A stretch of 60,238 nucleotides of DNA from an uncultured Acidobacteriota bacterium (GTDB lineage: Bacteria; Acidobacteriota; Vicinamibacteria; Fen-336), in NCBI GenBank assembly GCA_902826455.1, contig CADEEV010000028.1, forward strand, positions 1 through 60,238. The letters run 5' to 3'. This document shows, in pieces, positions 24,465 to 32,968 of the stretch (the stretch's first letter is position 1; every line of letters begins with the position of its first letter). Both the position numbers and the translations under genes were made by a program. The notes under the pieces were generated by a model. The model was given only the letters and a program-made list of their open reading frames with translations, had not been told where the DNA came from and searched no databases.

Positions 24465-26173
24465 GGGCCGCCTTCCTGGAGGCGCGCCTGCGCCCGAGCG
24501 CGCGTCACCGGATCCTCGAGGGCCGCCGTGTACTGACGCTGGGCCGTGGCGCGGTCGCCCGCGATGCGCGCGATCTCGCCCAGGTTGTAGTGGACCTGTC
24601 CGTTCGACGCGTCGACCGTGAGGGCGCGCTCCAGCACCGTCTTCGCCTCGGCCAGGCGCCCCGCCTGGGCATACGCCGTCGCGAGGCCCACGAACGGGTC
24701 GGCGCTCCGGGGCCCGCCGTCCACGACCTTCCTGAAGAGGAGAATCGCCTCACGGCCGCGGCCGGCCCGCAGCAGCGCGTCGGCGAGCCGGAAGTTCACG
24801 AGCGGGTTCTCGGGGTCGAGGGCCGCGATCGCGCGATAGGTGCGCGCCACGTCCTCGGGGCCGGTGAAGGGGCCTACCGCCGCGGCGATCCTGCGCGCGA
24901 CCGCCGTGCGATCCTTCGGATCGGCCCCGGAGCCGCGACCGCCCGGGCCCTGCACGTAGCCGAGGCTGCGCAGGCGTTCGACCGTCTCCGGGTCGGCGAC
25001 CTGCGGGCTCGCGACGTCCGTCGCGAGGGCCGCGTCGAGAGCCGCGCCCATCTGCCGGGCGCGTTCGGTTTCCCTGGCGATCAGGTTGGTCGTCTCGCCG
25101 GGATCGGCGGCGGTGTCGTAGAGCTCGGGGCGGGGGGCGCGGATCAGCTTGTACCGGCCGTCGCGCCAGGCCCTGAGGTCGCTCCAGCCGAAGTCGAGCT
25201 TCGGGCTCAGGGTCTCGGCGTACAGCGGCGCGGGCGCAGCGGAGCCGGGCGTCCACTGCGTTCGCAGCGACGTGCCCGGCAGCGCCGTGGCGCCCGCCAG
25301 GTCGCTCACGGTCGCGGCCACGTCCACGAGTCCGACCGGTTCCGTCACGCGCCGGCCGGCCGGCACGCCCGGTCCGCGCACGACGAGCGGCACGCGCAGC
25401 GTCGTGTCGTAGACGAAGAGGCTGTGGCTCTCCTCGTCGTGCTCGCCGAACGCCTCGCCGTGGTCGGCCGTCAGCACGACGACCGACGCTCCCGGCCGCG
25501 CGTCCCACGTCGACAGGAGCGGCGCGAGCGCGCTGTCGGTGAACGCGATCTCGCCTCGGTAGGGATCGGGCCCGCGAAAGCCCTCGGGCGGCGCATGGGG
25601 CGCGTGGGGATCGTAGAGGTGGATCCAGACGAAGACGGGTCCCGGCTGCGTCTCGAGCCAGGCCCGCGCGGCGCCGACGACGGCGTCGGCCCGGCGCTCG
25701 GGAAACTCGAAGTGCAGACCCGGCGCCCGCTCGAGCGCATCGTCGTAGTGATCGAAGCCGCGCGCGAGACCGAAGCGGCGGACCAGGGGGAAGGCGCCGA
25801 CGAACGCCGCGGTTCGCAGCCCGCGGGCCTTCAAGGCCTCGGCCAGCGTCCGCGGCTCCGGGCCGAGTGCGAAGCTGCCGTTGCCGCGCACGCCGTGGGC
25901 CGGCGGTAGCAGGCCCGTGAGGAGCGTCGCGTGCGAGGGCAGTGTGATCGGCGCGGCCGAGTAGGCGGCTTCGAACAGGACGCCGGCACGCGCGAGGGCG
26001 TCGATCGTCGGCGTGCGGGCTGCCGCGTCGCCGTAGGCGCCCACGCGATCCGCGCGCAGCGTGTCGATCGTGATCATCAGGACGGAGGGAGGAGGGGCGG
26101 GCGCGGCGGCGGGCGCGGGCGCACGGCACGCGGCCATCGCGAGAGCCAGGAGGATCACGGAGCGGCGTGCCAT
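24461..26173 (-). CDS. Lipoprotein of the sulfatase/alkaline phosphatase superfamily with TPR tail (paralogue)
   Basis: 570 residues, a paralogue of the next gene downstream and first of the pair. Lipobox AMAAC (Cys16). Sulfatase-fold motifs: LMITIDTLRADR, TLPSHATLLTG with Thr at the nucleophile position (T77), WIHLYDPHAPHAPP and VLTADHGEAFGEHDEESH. The C-terminal 130 residues carry fewer TPR-like repeats than the paralogue (NFRLADALLRAGRGREAILL; QVHYNLGEIARIAGDRATAQ). The start at 26173 puts the signal peptide at residue 1; a further upstream start would bury it. The pair arose by tandem duplication. It may cleave sulfate, phosphate or phosphodiester groups on glycans or lipids. Confidence 0.85.
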   Translation of the reverse strand: MARRSVILLALAMAACRAPAPAAAPAPPPSVLMITIDTLRADRVGAYGDAAARTPTIDALARAGVLFEAAYSAAPITLPSHATLLTGLLPPAHGVRGNGSFALGPEPRTLAEALKARGLRTAAFVGAFPLVRRFGLARGFDHYDDALERAPGLHFEFPERRADAVVGAARAWLETQPGPVFVWIHLYDPHAPHAPPEGFRGPDPYRGEIAFTDSALAPLLSTWDARPGASVVVLTADHGEAFGEHDEESHSLFVYDTTLRVPLVVRGPGVPAGRRVTEPVGLVDVAATVSDLAGATALPGTSLRTQWTPGSAAPAPLYAETLSPKLDFGWSDLRAWRDGRYKLIRAPRPELYDTAADPGETTNLIARETERARQMGAALDAALATDVASPQVADPETVERLRSLGYVQGPGGRGSGADPKDRTAVARRIAAAVGPFTGPEDVARTYRAIAALDPENPLVNFRLADALLRAGRGREAILLFRKVVDGGPRSADPFVGLATAYAQAGRLAEAKTVLERALTVDASNGQVHYNLGEIARIAGDRATAQRQYTAALEDPVTRARAQARLQEGGP

Positions 26174-26214
26174 CGCGTGTGATCCTAGCCCAGGACCCAC
26201 GCGACGACCCGGAA

Positions 26215-26254
26215 ACGAGAAGGGCGCCTGGACCCTCGCGGATCCAAGGCGCCC
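26215..26254 (-). terminator. Terminator-like hairpin of the gene at 26281
   Basis: On the minus strand GGGCGCCT (26254-26247) pairs with AGGCGCCC (26229-26222), with further inner pairing, followed by TTCTCGTTTCC. It lies 27 bases past the stop of the small secreted-protein gene. The T-run is interrupted, so efficiency is uncertain. Confidence 0.6.
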
Positions 26255-26280
26255 CGATGCGTCGGTACGCTGAGGACGAA

Positions 26281-26631
26281 CTACCGGGTCGCCGGAGCGG
26301 CCTTGACCGCGATGATCGCCTTCGGCGCGCCCGCGGCGTCCACCGAGTACGTGATCGCGACCTTCTCGCCGGCCTTCAGCATCTTGAGGCTGTCGACCGC
26401 GGCGCCCTCGGCCGGCCAGGTGAGCGTCTCGCCCTTGTCGTTCTTGAAGGTGACCGTCTTCTTGGCGGCGTCCACGGAAACGACCTCGGCCGAGACCTCG
26501 GCGCCGGCCGCGGCCTTCGCCGCGACCTTGGCGGAGTCGTGCGACTTCGAGTGGTGCGTGCTCTTGGCGGGGGCGGCGGAGGCAACGGTGGCGACGAGCA
26601 GGAACGACGACAGCAGCGCGAACTTCTTCAT
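26281..26631 (-). CDS. Small secreted protein, CusF/OB-fold-like, unknown function
   Basis: 116 residues with a signal peptide (MKKFALLSSFLLVATVASAA). A His/Ser/Lys-rich stretch (KSTHHSKSHDSAK) is followed by an about 65-residue beta domain: VVSVDAAKKTVTFKND, TLTWPAEG and KMLKAGEKVAITYSVDAAG. The topology and Val/Lys alternation recall CusF-like periplasmic metal-binding OB folds. CusF's Met/His/Trp copper site is not clearly preserved (one Trp and one Met are present). AGGAGA lies about 9 bases before the ATG, and a 20-bp perfect palindrome lies just upstream. Monocistronic. Confidence 0.75.
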   Translation of the reverse strand: MKKFALLSSFLLVATVASAAPAKSTHHSKSHDSAKVAAKAAAGAEVSAEVVSVDAAKKTVTFKNDKGETLTWPAEGAAVDSLKMLKAGEKVAITYSVDAAGAPKAIIAVKAAPATR

Positions 26632-26649
26632 TATTGAAAATCTCCTAGA

Positions 26650-26669
26650 GGTCCGCCGATCGGCGGACC
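26650..26669. promoter_or_regulatory. 20-bp perfect palindrome in the 5' region of a small secreted-protein gene
   Basis: GGTCCGCCGATCGGCGGACC is its own reverse complement. It ends 19 bases before the ATG at 26631 (minus strand), directly upstream of the ribosome binding site. It could be an operator or a leader hairpin affecting the message. The rest of the 26670-26843 gap shows no gene. Confidence 0.4.
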
Positions 26670-26843
26670 GGAATCAGTCGACTCCCACCTCAGAGCAAGT
26701 CAGGTGCCACTCGCGCCAGCCGCGCGTATCTGGAGCGATATCAGCGCCTTGACCGTTTCGTGCGTCGCGGGCGCCCGGAACCCTTCGACGGACCTGCCCC
26801 GGATGCGTCGGCGCCGCTGCCCCAGCGCGTGCAGCCGGCGCGC

Positions 26844-27596
26844 TCAGATGCCGGCGGAGAGGCCGAAGTCGATCGAGAGGTTGGCGCCCGTGATCGCCGC
26901 GGCCGAAGGCTGCGCCAGGAAGAAGATCAGCTCCGCCACTTCGTCGGCACGCAGGAAGCGCGCGCGCTGCTTCTGGGGATAGCCGTCCAGCAGCCGTCGC
27001 CGGTAGCCCTCCGGGTCGCCGCCGCCGAACGTCTCCGCCTGGTAGCGCAGCATCGGTGTGTCGACGTCGGCCGGGCACACCGCGTTGACGCGCACGCCGC
27101 GCGGCGCGAGCTCGAGGGCCAGCGCCCGCGTCAGGTTGCTGACGGCCCCCTTCGATGCGCAGTAGACGGCGGCCCCGGTGTTTCCCTGCAGGCCCGCGTC
27201 GGACGAGAGGTTCACGATCGAGCCCTCCGTCCGCTCGAGGTGCGGGATCGCGGCCGAGCTCAGGAAGTAGAGACCCTTCACGTTGACGCCGAGGACGCGG
27301 TCGAAGTCCTCCTCGCGCGTCTCGTCGGCGGGTCCCTCCGTCCACAGCCCCGCGGCATTCACGAGGCAGTCGAGTCGGCCGCCCGCGGCCACGGCCTCGC
27401 CCACGATCCGGCGGCACTCGGCGACCGAGCGCAGGTCGCCGGCGATCGCGAGCGCGCCCGCCACAAGCCGCGGCTCGAGCACGTCCGGCGACAGATCGGT
27501 CGCGACGACGCGCCAGCCGCCCGCCGCGAAGCGTCGCGCGGCCGCGCCGCCGATGCCGCCCCCGGCGCCGCTCACCAGCACGACGGCCTCAGCCAT
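26844..27596 (-). CDS. Short-chain dehydrogenase/reductase (SDR)
   Basis: 250 residues of the classical SDR family. The NAD(P) motif is VSGAGGGIGGAAA (9-21), LVNAAG follows the typical NNAG position, and the catalytic Ser (NLSSD), Tyr and Lys are in VYCASKGAVSNL. An acidic residue after the second strand (VVATDLSPD) favours NAD(H). The substrate is unknown. It overlaps the stop of the upstream SDR by 8 bases, so the two form an operon and may act on the same pathway, for instance sugar or aldehyde/alcohol turnover. Confidence 0.87.
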   Translation of the reverse strand: MAEAVVLVSGAGGGIGGAAARRFAAGGWRVVATDLSPDVLEPRLVAGALAIAGDLRSVAECRRIVGEAVAAGGRLDCLVNAAGLWTEGPADETREEDFDRVLGVNVKGLYFLSSAAIPHLERTEGSIVNLSSDAGLQGNTGAAVYCASKGAVSNLTRALALELAPRGVRVNAVCPADVDTPMLRYQAETFGGGDPEGYRRRLLDGYPQKQRARFLRADEVAELIFFLAQPSAAAITGANLSIDFGLSAGI

Positions 27597-28380
27597 GCAG
27601 GCTCTTCTCGTCCACGATCGTGTGGCCGCCGTCGACGACGATCACCTGTCCCGTGACGTACGAGGCCTCGGGCGCGGCGAGGAAGGCGACGACGGCCGCG
27701 ACCTCCTCCGGGGTGCCGCAGCGCCGCAACGGGGTCGCGCGACCGCAGGCGCGCTCGTGCTCCGAGAGCGACGGCGTGTCGATCCAGCCCGGAGCCACGG
27801 CATTCACCGTCACGCGGCGCTCGGCGACCTCGAGGGCCAGCGCCCGCGTCAGGCCCACGAGGCCGGCCTTCGCGGCGTGATACGCCGCGTCGCCGCGGAA
27901 GGCCACGACCGGGCCGGAGACCGAAGCGACGTTGACGACGCGTCCCGCGCCGCTCGCACTCAGCGCCGGCAGGGCCGCCCGTGTCACGTAGAACGCCGTC
28001 GTGAGGTTGCGGTCGAGGCCCGCTTCCCAGGCGGCATCCGTCAGGGCCTCGAACGTGCCCGCCTCCGAGGGCTTCGAGACCGACGTCATGCCGGCGTTGT
28101 TGACGAGCACGTCGAGCCGGCCGAAGTGCGCGAGGACGCCGCTCACGAGGCCGCGGGCCTGGGACGCGTCGGTGAGATCCCCCGTGAGGCCCACCGCGTC
28201 GACGCCTTCGGCGGCGAGCTCCGCGACCCGCTCGTGGATGCGGTCGGTGGTGGACGCGAGAGCCAGGCGGGCCCCGAGGCGGCCGAGCCGGCGGGCGGTC
28301 GCGAAGCCGATGCCGCCCGGTCCGCCGGCCCCGGTGACGAGGGCGACGCGGCCGCGCAAGTCGGCGAAGGGGCTCGGCAC
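27589..28380 (-). CDS. Short-chain dehydrogenase/reductase (SDR)
   Basis: 263 residues, classical SDR. The cofactor motif is LVTGAGGPGGIGFATA. VLVNNAG and the catalytic NVASVSG...YHAAKAGL follow, and VNAVAPGWIDTP and YVTGQVIVVDGGHTI complete the family pattern. The start is taken as the GTG of VPSPFADLRGRVALVTG, close to the cofactor motif as usual. First of two overlapping SDR genes. It is divergent from the ABC-F gene at 28441, with 60 bases between the starts. The substrate is unknown. Confidence 0.87.
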   Translation of the reverse strand: MPSPFADLRGRVALVTGAGGPGGIGFATARRLGRLGARLALASTTDRIHERVAELAAEGVDAVGLTGDLTDASQARGLVSGVLAHFGRLDVLVNNAGMTSVSKPSEAGTFEALTDAAWEAGLDRNLTTAFYVTRAALPALSASGAGRVVNVASVSGPVVAFRGDAAYHAAKAGLVGLTRALALEVAERRVTVNAVAPGWIDTPSLSEHERACGRATPLRRCGTPEEVAAVVAFLAAPEASYVTGQVIVVDGGHTIVDEKSLHG

Positions 28381-28440
28381 GGCGGCATTGTGTCCCGAAA
28401 CGCGCCGCGCGATCCGCCGTGCTAACCTTCGCCGTTTGCC

Positions 28441-30078
28441 ATGATCTCTTTCGCGCGCATCAGCAAGCAGTACGGCCGGCAGGTGCTCTTCGTCGACGCC
28501 TCGTTCCAGCTCAACCCCGGGGAGAAGATCGGCCTCGTCGGCCCCAATGGCGCCGGCAAGACGACGCTCTTCCGCATGATCGTGGGAGAGGAGAACGCCG
28601 ACGAGGGCGACGTCTCGGTCCCGAAGAAGCTCACGATCGGCTATTTCCGCCAGGACGTCGAGGAGATGTCGGGGCGCTCGGTGCTCGACGAGGCGATCGC
28701 CGGCAGCGGCCGCGCCGGGGCCCTGCACCACGAGCTCGAGGCGCTGCAGCACGCGATGTCCGATCCCTCCCGCGAGGCCGAGATGGAGACGATCCTCGCG
28801 CGCTTCGGCGAGGTCCAGGAGGAGTACGACCACCTCGGCGGCTACGCCCTCGAGGCCCAGGCCCGGGAAGTGCTGCACGGCCTCGGCTTCGACGACGAGC
28901 GCATCGACGGCGACGTGGGCGCGCTCTCGGGCGGCTGGAAGATGCGCGTCGCGCTCTCCCGGGTGCTGCTCGGGCGCCCGGACATCCTGCTGATGGACGA
29001 GCCCACGAACCACCTCGACCTCGAGTCCATCATTTGGCTCGAGGCCTTCCTGAAGTCGCTGCCGAGCGCTCTGCTCATGACGTCCCACGACCGCGAGTTC
29101 ATGAATCGCATCGTGACGAAGATCGCGGAGATCGACAGCGGCGAGATCACGCTGTACTCCGGCAACTACGATTTCTACGAGCGCGAGCGCTCGATCCGCG
29201 AGACCAATCGCGAGGCGGCCTACGCCCGGCAGCAGGCCATGCTCGCGAAGGAGCAGCGCTTCATCGACCGCTTCTCGGCCCATGCCGCGAAGGCGGCGCA
29301 GGTGCAGAGCCGCATCAAGGCCCTCGACAAGATCGAGAAGATCGAGCTGCCCAAGAAGCGGGCGGTGGTCCACTTCGACTTCCGGCGTCCGCCGCGCTCG
29401 GGGGACGAGGTGGCGACCCTCGATGCCGTGCGCAAGGCGTACGGCGCCCGCGTCGTCCACGACGGCCTCAGCATGGTGATCCGGCGCGGCGAGCGCTGGT
29501 GCGTGATGGGCCGCAACGGCGCCGGCAAGACGACGCTCCTGCGCATGGTGGCGGGCGTGCTGCCGCCCGACTCGGGCGGCGTGAAGCTCGGGGCCAGCCT
29601 CAAACTCGGCTACTTCTCCCAGCAGGCCCTGGACGTCCTCGATCCGACGCTGACGGTGTGGGAGCAGTTCCAGTCCGACTTCCCGAAGGAGAGCGTCGGT
29701 GCGCTGCGCTCGCTCCTGGGCGCGTTCCAGTTCTCCGGCGACGACGTCGAGAAGCGCATCAAGTCCCTGTCGGGCGGCGAGAAGTCGCGCCTGGTACTGG
29801 CGCGCATGCTCTTCGATCCGCCGAACTTCCTCGTCCTCGACGAGCCCACGAACCATCTCGACCTCGCCACGAAGGAGATGCTGGTCGAGGCGCTCAAGGA
29901 TTTCGAGGGCACGATGCTGTTCGTGTCCCACGACCGCACGTTCCTGCGCGGCCTCAGCAACCGCGTGCTCGAGCTGGGCGGCGAGACGGGCTCCGAGGCG
30001 GAGCCGCATCTCTACCCGGGCTCCTACGTCGAGTACGTCGAGCGCACCGGACACGAAGCTCCCGGAGTCCACACCTAG
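28441..30078 (+). CDS. ABC-F family ATPase, YbiT-like
   Basis: 545 residues with two ABC domains: GPNGAGKTT, LSGGW and LLMDEPTNHLD in the first, GRNGAGKTT, LSGGEKS and LVLDEPTNHLD in the second. The linker (ERERSIRETNREAAYARQQA and a Lys/Glu-rich helix) fits ABC-F proteins that bind the ribosomal E site. It lacks the C-terminal coiled coil of the Uup-like protein at 5773. The closest type is YbiT/EttA-like translation factors. The reading frame starts 60 bases from a divergent SDR gene. Confidence 0.88.
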   Translation: MISFARISKQYGRQVLFVDASFQLNPGEKIGLVGPNGAGKTTLFRMIVGEENADEGDVSVPKKLTIGYFRQDVEEMSGRSVLDEAIAGSGRAGALHHELEALQHAMSDPSREAEMETILARFGEVQEEYDHLGGYALEAQAREVLHGLGFDDERIDGDVGALSGGWKMRVALSRVLLGRPDILLMDEPTNHLDLESIIWLEAFLKSLPSALLMTSHDREFMNRIVTKIAEIDSGEITLYSGNYDFYERERSIRETNREAAYARQQAMLAKEQRFIDRFSAHAAKAAQVQSRIKALDKIEKIELPKKRAVVHFDFRRPPRSGDEVATLDAVRKAYGARVVHDGLSMVIRRGERWCVMGRNGAGKTTLLRMVAGVLPPDSGGVKLGASLKLGYFSQQALDVLDPTLTVWEQFQSDFPKESVGALRSLLGAFQFSGDDVEKRIKSLSGGEKSRLVLARMLFDPPNFLVLDEPTNHLDLATKEMLVEALKDFEGTMLFVSHDRTFLRGLSNRVLELGGETGSEAEPHLYPGSYVEYVERTGHEAPGVHT

Positions 30079-30165
30079 AGACGACCGCCGCTTCACTGGA
30101 TGTCGGAGCGATAGTGAATAAATAGAGTACATAAATAGGGGTAGAGTGCGCGGCTGGAGGTCCAA

Positions 30166-31614
30166 ATGCCGCTGCTTGCGCCCCTTCTACTCGCTTCCAG
30201 CCTGTTCAGCGATCAGGTCAAGACGGTCGTCGTCGGTGCCGACGCCGTGTGCTCGACGGAGATAGCCGCGGCATTCGCACCCACGTTGTGGTTCTCTCCC
30301 GACGAGCCACTGATTCAATCCGGAATCGAAATTCCCTCTGCGGTCCCCGGCGACGCCCTTGCCGGTCGAGTCGTCTACTACCAGGGAGTCGTCCGCGGCG
30401 TCGAGGGATCGCCTTCGAAGAGCGCCGGTCCGAGCATTGCCGGCTGCGCCGACGAAGTGTGGAGACTGAAGAGCGAGGACGAACTCACGGTCCGATACTA
30501 TTTCTACTATCCGCAGGACATCGGGACCAACTCTCATCCCCACGATCTCGAGAGCGCCGAGTTCGAGATCTCGGTCCTCGCCATCGAGGACGGGCAAGCG
30601 CTCCTTCAACTCGACAGCGTTCGCGGCTTTGCCCATGGGCTTGGTTGGCTGGCCAACCGCCTGGACGTGGCCAAGCTTCGAGGCAGGGAACCGCGACAGG
30701 ATCCTCGCCTTCGTCTCCCGCTCACCATCCTGGTCGAGGAGGGCAAGCACGCCAGTTGTCCCGATCGGAACGGCGATGGCCTGTACAGCCCTGGGTACGA
30801 CGTCAACGTCCTGCTCCGTGAGGCGTGGGGCATTCGAGACACCTTCGGCAGTGGAGTGCTAGTCCCTCGGTTCTCCAGCGAGCTCTTCAAGCCTCGAAGC
30901 CCCGACGGTGTCCGCGTGTGGCCAGCGGGCTATGTCCGATCGGGCACGCTGGACGTCTCGAGCGAACCTCACTATTCCCTGAGAGCTGCCAGGGCCGCCT
31001 ACGCCGTCCTGAGCGCGTCTCCTGAGTGGAAATCGAGCGAGAAGCTCAGGGAGATCGTCCACGGCAACCACTTCGGCGCGTCCAAGGCCGACAGCAAGAC
31101 ATCGCGCGCCATGGGGTGGGCGGGAGAGAACTTGAGCTTCGTCGTGCGACGCGACGTCGGGGCCCGCGCCGCGCTCCTCGGCAAGATCGCCCATCTTCCG
31201 GTCGTCGACGGTTGGCTGATCGGCCGGCTGAGCAAGGGCTTCACGCGCAACCACGACTGGGGCTTCGAGCTCGTCTACTCGCCCACGGCTTCCGGCTGGG
31301 TTTCGCCGTACGCGTCGGGCCTGGGCTACGGCATTCCCCGGGAGGGAAAGAAACTGGCCTGGAACAATTTCCAGTACAGGCCCGAGCTCGGGATCAAGCT
31401 TCGCTTCGGCCGGGACGAGCTCCCGCCCCCGCTCCCGAGGATCCTCAAGACGATCTTCCCGCTGGGCAAGCTGGGTCGATTCATCGGCGTTCGCGTCGGT
31501 TTCCGAGCCGAGCCCATCGACGACGTCCTCACGCCCGACACGGACGAAGGGAAGGCGTTCCGGGGGCGGCGCACCATCCGCTTCGTCTGGGAGATCGGCG
31601 GAGGAGCCTGGTGA
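30166..31614 (+). CDS. Secreted Vps62-like protein, function unknown
   Basis: 482 residues with a short hydrophobic leader (LLAPLLLASSLFSD). Residues about 35-250 resemble the Vps62 family: FAPTLWFSPDEPLIQSG, VRYYFYYPQDIG followed by HPHDLESAEFEISVL, then VEEGKHASCPDRNGDG and PGYDVNV. The acidic/His residues could bind metal. The C-terminal part alternates Gly and aromatic residues (WVSPYASGLGYGIP; GVRVGFRAEP) and ends in W, reminiscent of a small outer-membrane barrel (inference). GGAGG lies 6 bases before the ATG. An AT-rich stretch at 30112-30140 (two ATAAATAG-like words) is the likely promoter region. Confidence 0.7.
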   Translation: MPLLAPLLLASSLFSDQVKTVVVGADAVCSTEIAAAFAPTLWFSPDEPLIQSGIEIPSAVPGDALAGRVVYYQGVVRGVEGSPSKSAGPSIAGCADEVWRLKSEDELTVRYYFYYPQDIGTNSHPHDLESAEFEISVLAIEDGQALLQLDSVRGFAHGLGWLANRLDVAKLRGREPRQDPRLRLPLTILVEEGKHASCPDRNGDGLYSPGYDVNVLLREAWGIRDTFGSGVLVPRFSSELFKPRSPDGVRVWPAGYVRSGTLDVSSEPHYSLRAARAAYAVLSASPEWKSSEKLREIVHGNHFGASKADSKTSRAMGWAGENLSFVVRRDVGARAALLGKIAHLPVVDGWLIGRLSKGFTRNHDWGFELVYSPTASGWVSPYASGLGYGIPREGKKLAWNNFQYRPELGIKLRFGRDELPPPLPRILKTIFPLGKLGRFIGVRVGFRAEPIDDVLTPDTDEGKAFRGRRTIRFVWEIGGGAW

Positions 31615-31675
31615 CTCCGAGCGCCGCCGGTTCCGAGCGAGGTGACCACCAAGGGGCAGCTATACTCCCGCGCAC

Positions 31676-32968
31676 ATGGCCAGAACGCGGGGCCTGGGCC
31701 TGTTCGACGCCACCCTGATCGTGATGGGTGGCATCGTCGGCTCGGGCATCTTCATGAACCCGTCCGTCGTGGCACGCCAGGTCGGCAGCGGCCCGTTGAT
31801 CCTCGGCGCCTGGCTGATCGGCGGCGTGATCGCCATGCTCGGGGCGTTCGTCTACGCCGAGCTCGCCGCGCGCCGGCCCGAGGCCGGCGGCCAGTACGCC
31901 TACATCCGCGAGGCGTTTCATCCGTTGCTCGCGTTCCTCTACGGCTGGACGCTGCTGCTCGTGATCCAGAGCGGCGGCATGGCGGCCGTGGCCATGACGT
32001 TCGCGGGCTACTTCGTCGAGGTCACCGGCTTCGGCGTTCCCGTGGGCGTGCTCGCGGCGCTGACGCTCGCCGTGCTCACAGCCATCAACTGCTTCGGCGT
32101 GCGCTGGGGGAGCAACGTGCAGGGCGCCCTCATGCTCACGAAGGCCCTGGCGATCGTCGTGCTCGTCGCCTGCGGCCTGCTCGCGTCTCCTGCCTCCGGC
32201 GACGCGGCGCGCAGCGTCCTGCCCCCGACCTCCACCGCCCTGGTGGTCGCGATGAGTGCCGCGCTCGTGCCGGTGGCGTTCGCCTACGGCGGCTGGCAGA
32301 CGGCGAGCTTCGTGGCCCACGAGATGCGCGACCCGCAGCGCGACCTGCCGCGCGGCGTGCTGCTGGGCGTCGCCGGCGTGATCGCGCTCTACCTCGGCGT
32401 GAACTTCGTGTGCGTCCGCGTCCTGGGGCCTGCCGGGCTCGCGGCCACCTCGACGCCCGCCTCCGAGGTGATGCGCCGTGCCCTCGGGAACGTGGGCGGC
32501 TTGATCATCGCGGCCGGGATCGCGGTCTCGACCCTCGGCTTCCTCAGCCAGGGGATCCTCACGGCCCCCCGCGTCTACTACGCGATGGCGCGCGACGGCG
32601 TATTCTTCCGCTCCGTGGGCACGCTGCACCCGAAGAGCGGTGCACCTGTGGTGGCGATCGTGCTCCAAGGCGTCGTGGCCACGGTGATCGCGCTCTCGGG
32701 CCGCTACGAGCAGATCCTCAACTACGTCGTCTCGGTGGACTTCATCTTCTTCGGGCTGACGGCCGCCGGGCTGTTCGTGTACCGGCGGCGGGATCCGGGG
32801 GCCGCGGGCTATCGCGTGCCAGGCCACCCCTGGACGACCGGTGCGTTCGTGGCGGCGTGCGCCCTGGTGGTGATCGGCACCGTGGCGCGCTATCCCGCGA
32901 ACACCGCCGTGGGCCTCGGCATCCTGGCCACCGGCGTTCCGGTGTACTTCCTCTGGAGGCGAGCGTGA
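31676..32968 (+). CDS. APC-superfamily amino acid permease
   Basis: 430 residues, about 12 membrane helices. The start LGLFDATLIVMGGIVGSGIF is the hallmark first helix of the APC family, with the unwound GIVGSGIF substrate site. YAELAARRPEAGGQYAYIRE, AFAYGGWQTASFVAHEMRDP and VPGHPWT also match. It imports or exchanges amino acids at the inner membrane; specificity is unknown. Its stop overlaps the aminotransferase start (GTGA), so the pair probably imports and then deaminates an amino acid. Confidence 0.88.
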   Translation: MARTRGLGLFDATLIVMGGIVGSGIFMNPSVVARQVGSGPLILGAWLIGGVIAMLGAFVYAELAARRPEAGGQYAYIREAFHPLLAFLYGWTLLLVIQSGGMAAVAMTFAGYFVEVTGFGVPVGVLAALTLAVLTAINCFGVRWGSNVQGALMLTKALAIVVLVACGLLASPASGDAARSVLPPTSTALVVAMSAALVPVAFAYGGWQTASFVAHEMRDPQRDLPRGVLLGVAGVIALYLGVNFVCVRVLGPAGLAATSTPASEVMRRALGNVGGLIIAAGIAVSTLGFLSQGILTAPRVYYAMARDGVFFRSVGTLHPKSGAPVVAIVLQGVVATVIALSGRYEQILNYVVSVDFIFFGLTAAGLFVYRRRDPGAAGYRVPGHPWTTGAFVAACALVVIGTVARYPANTAVGLGILATGVPVYFLWRRA

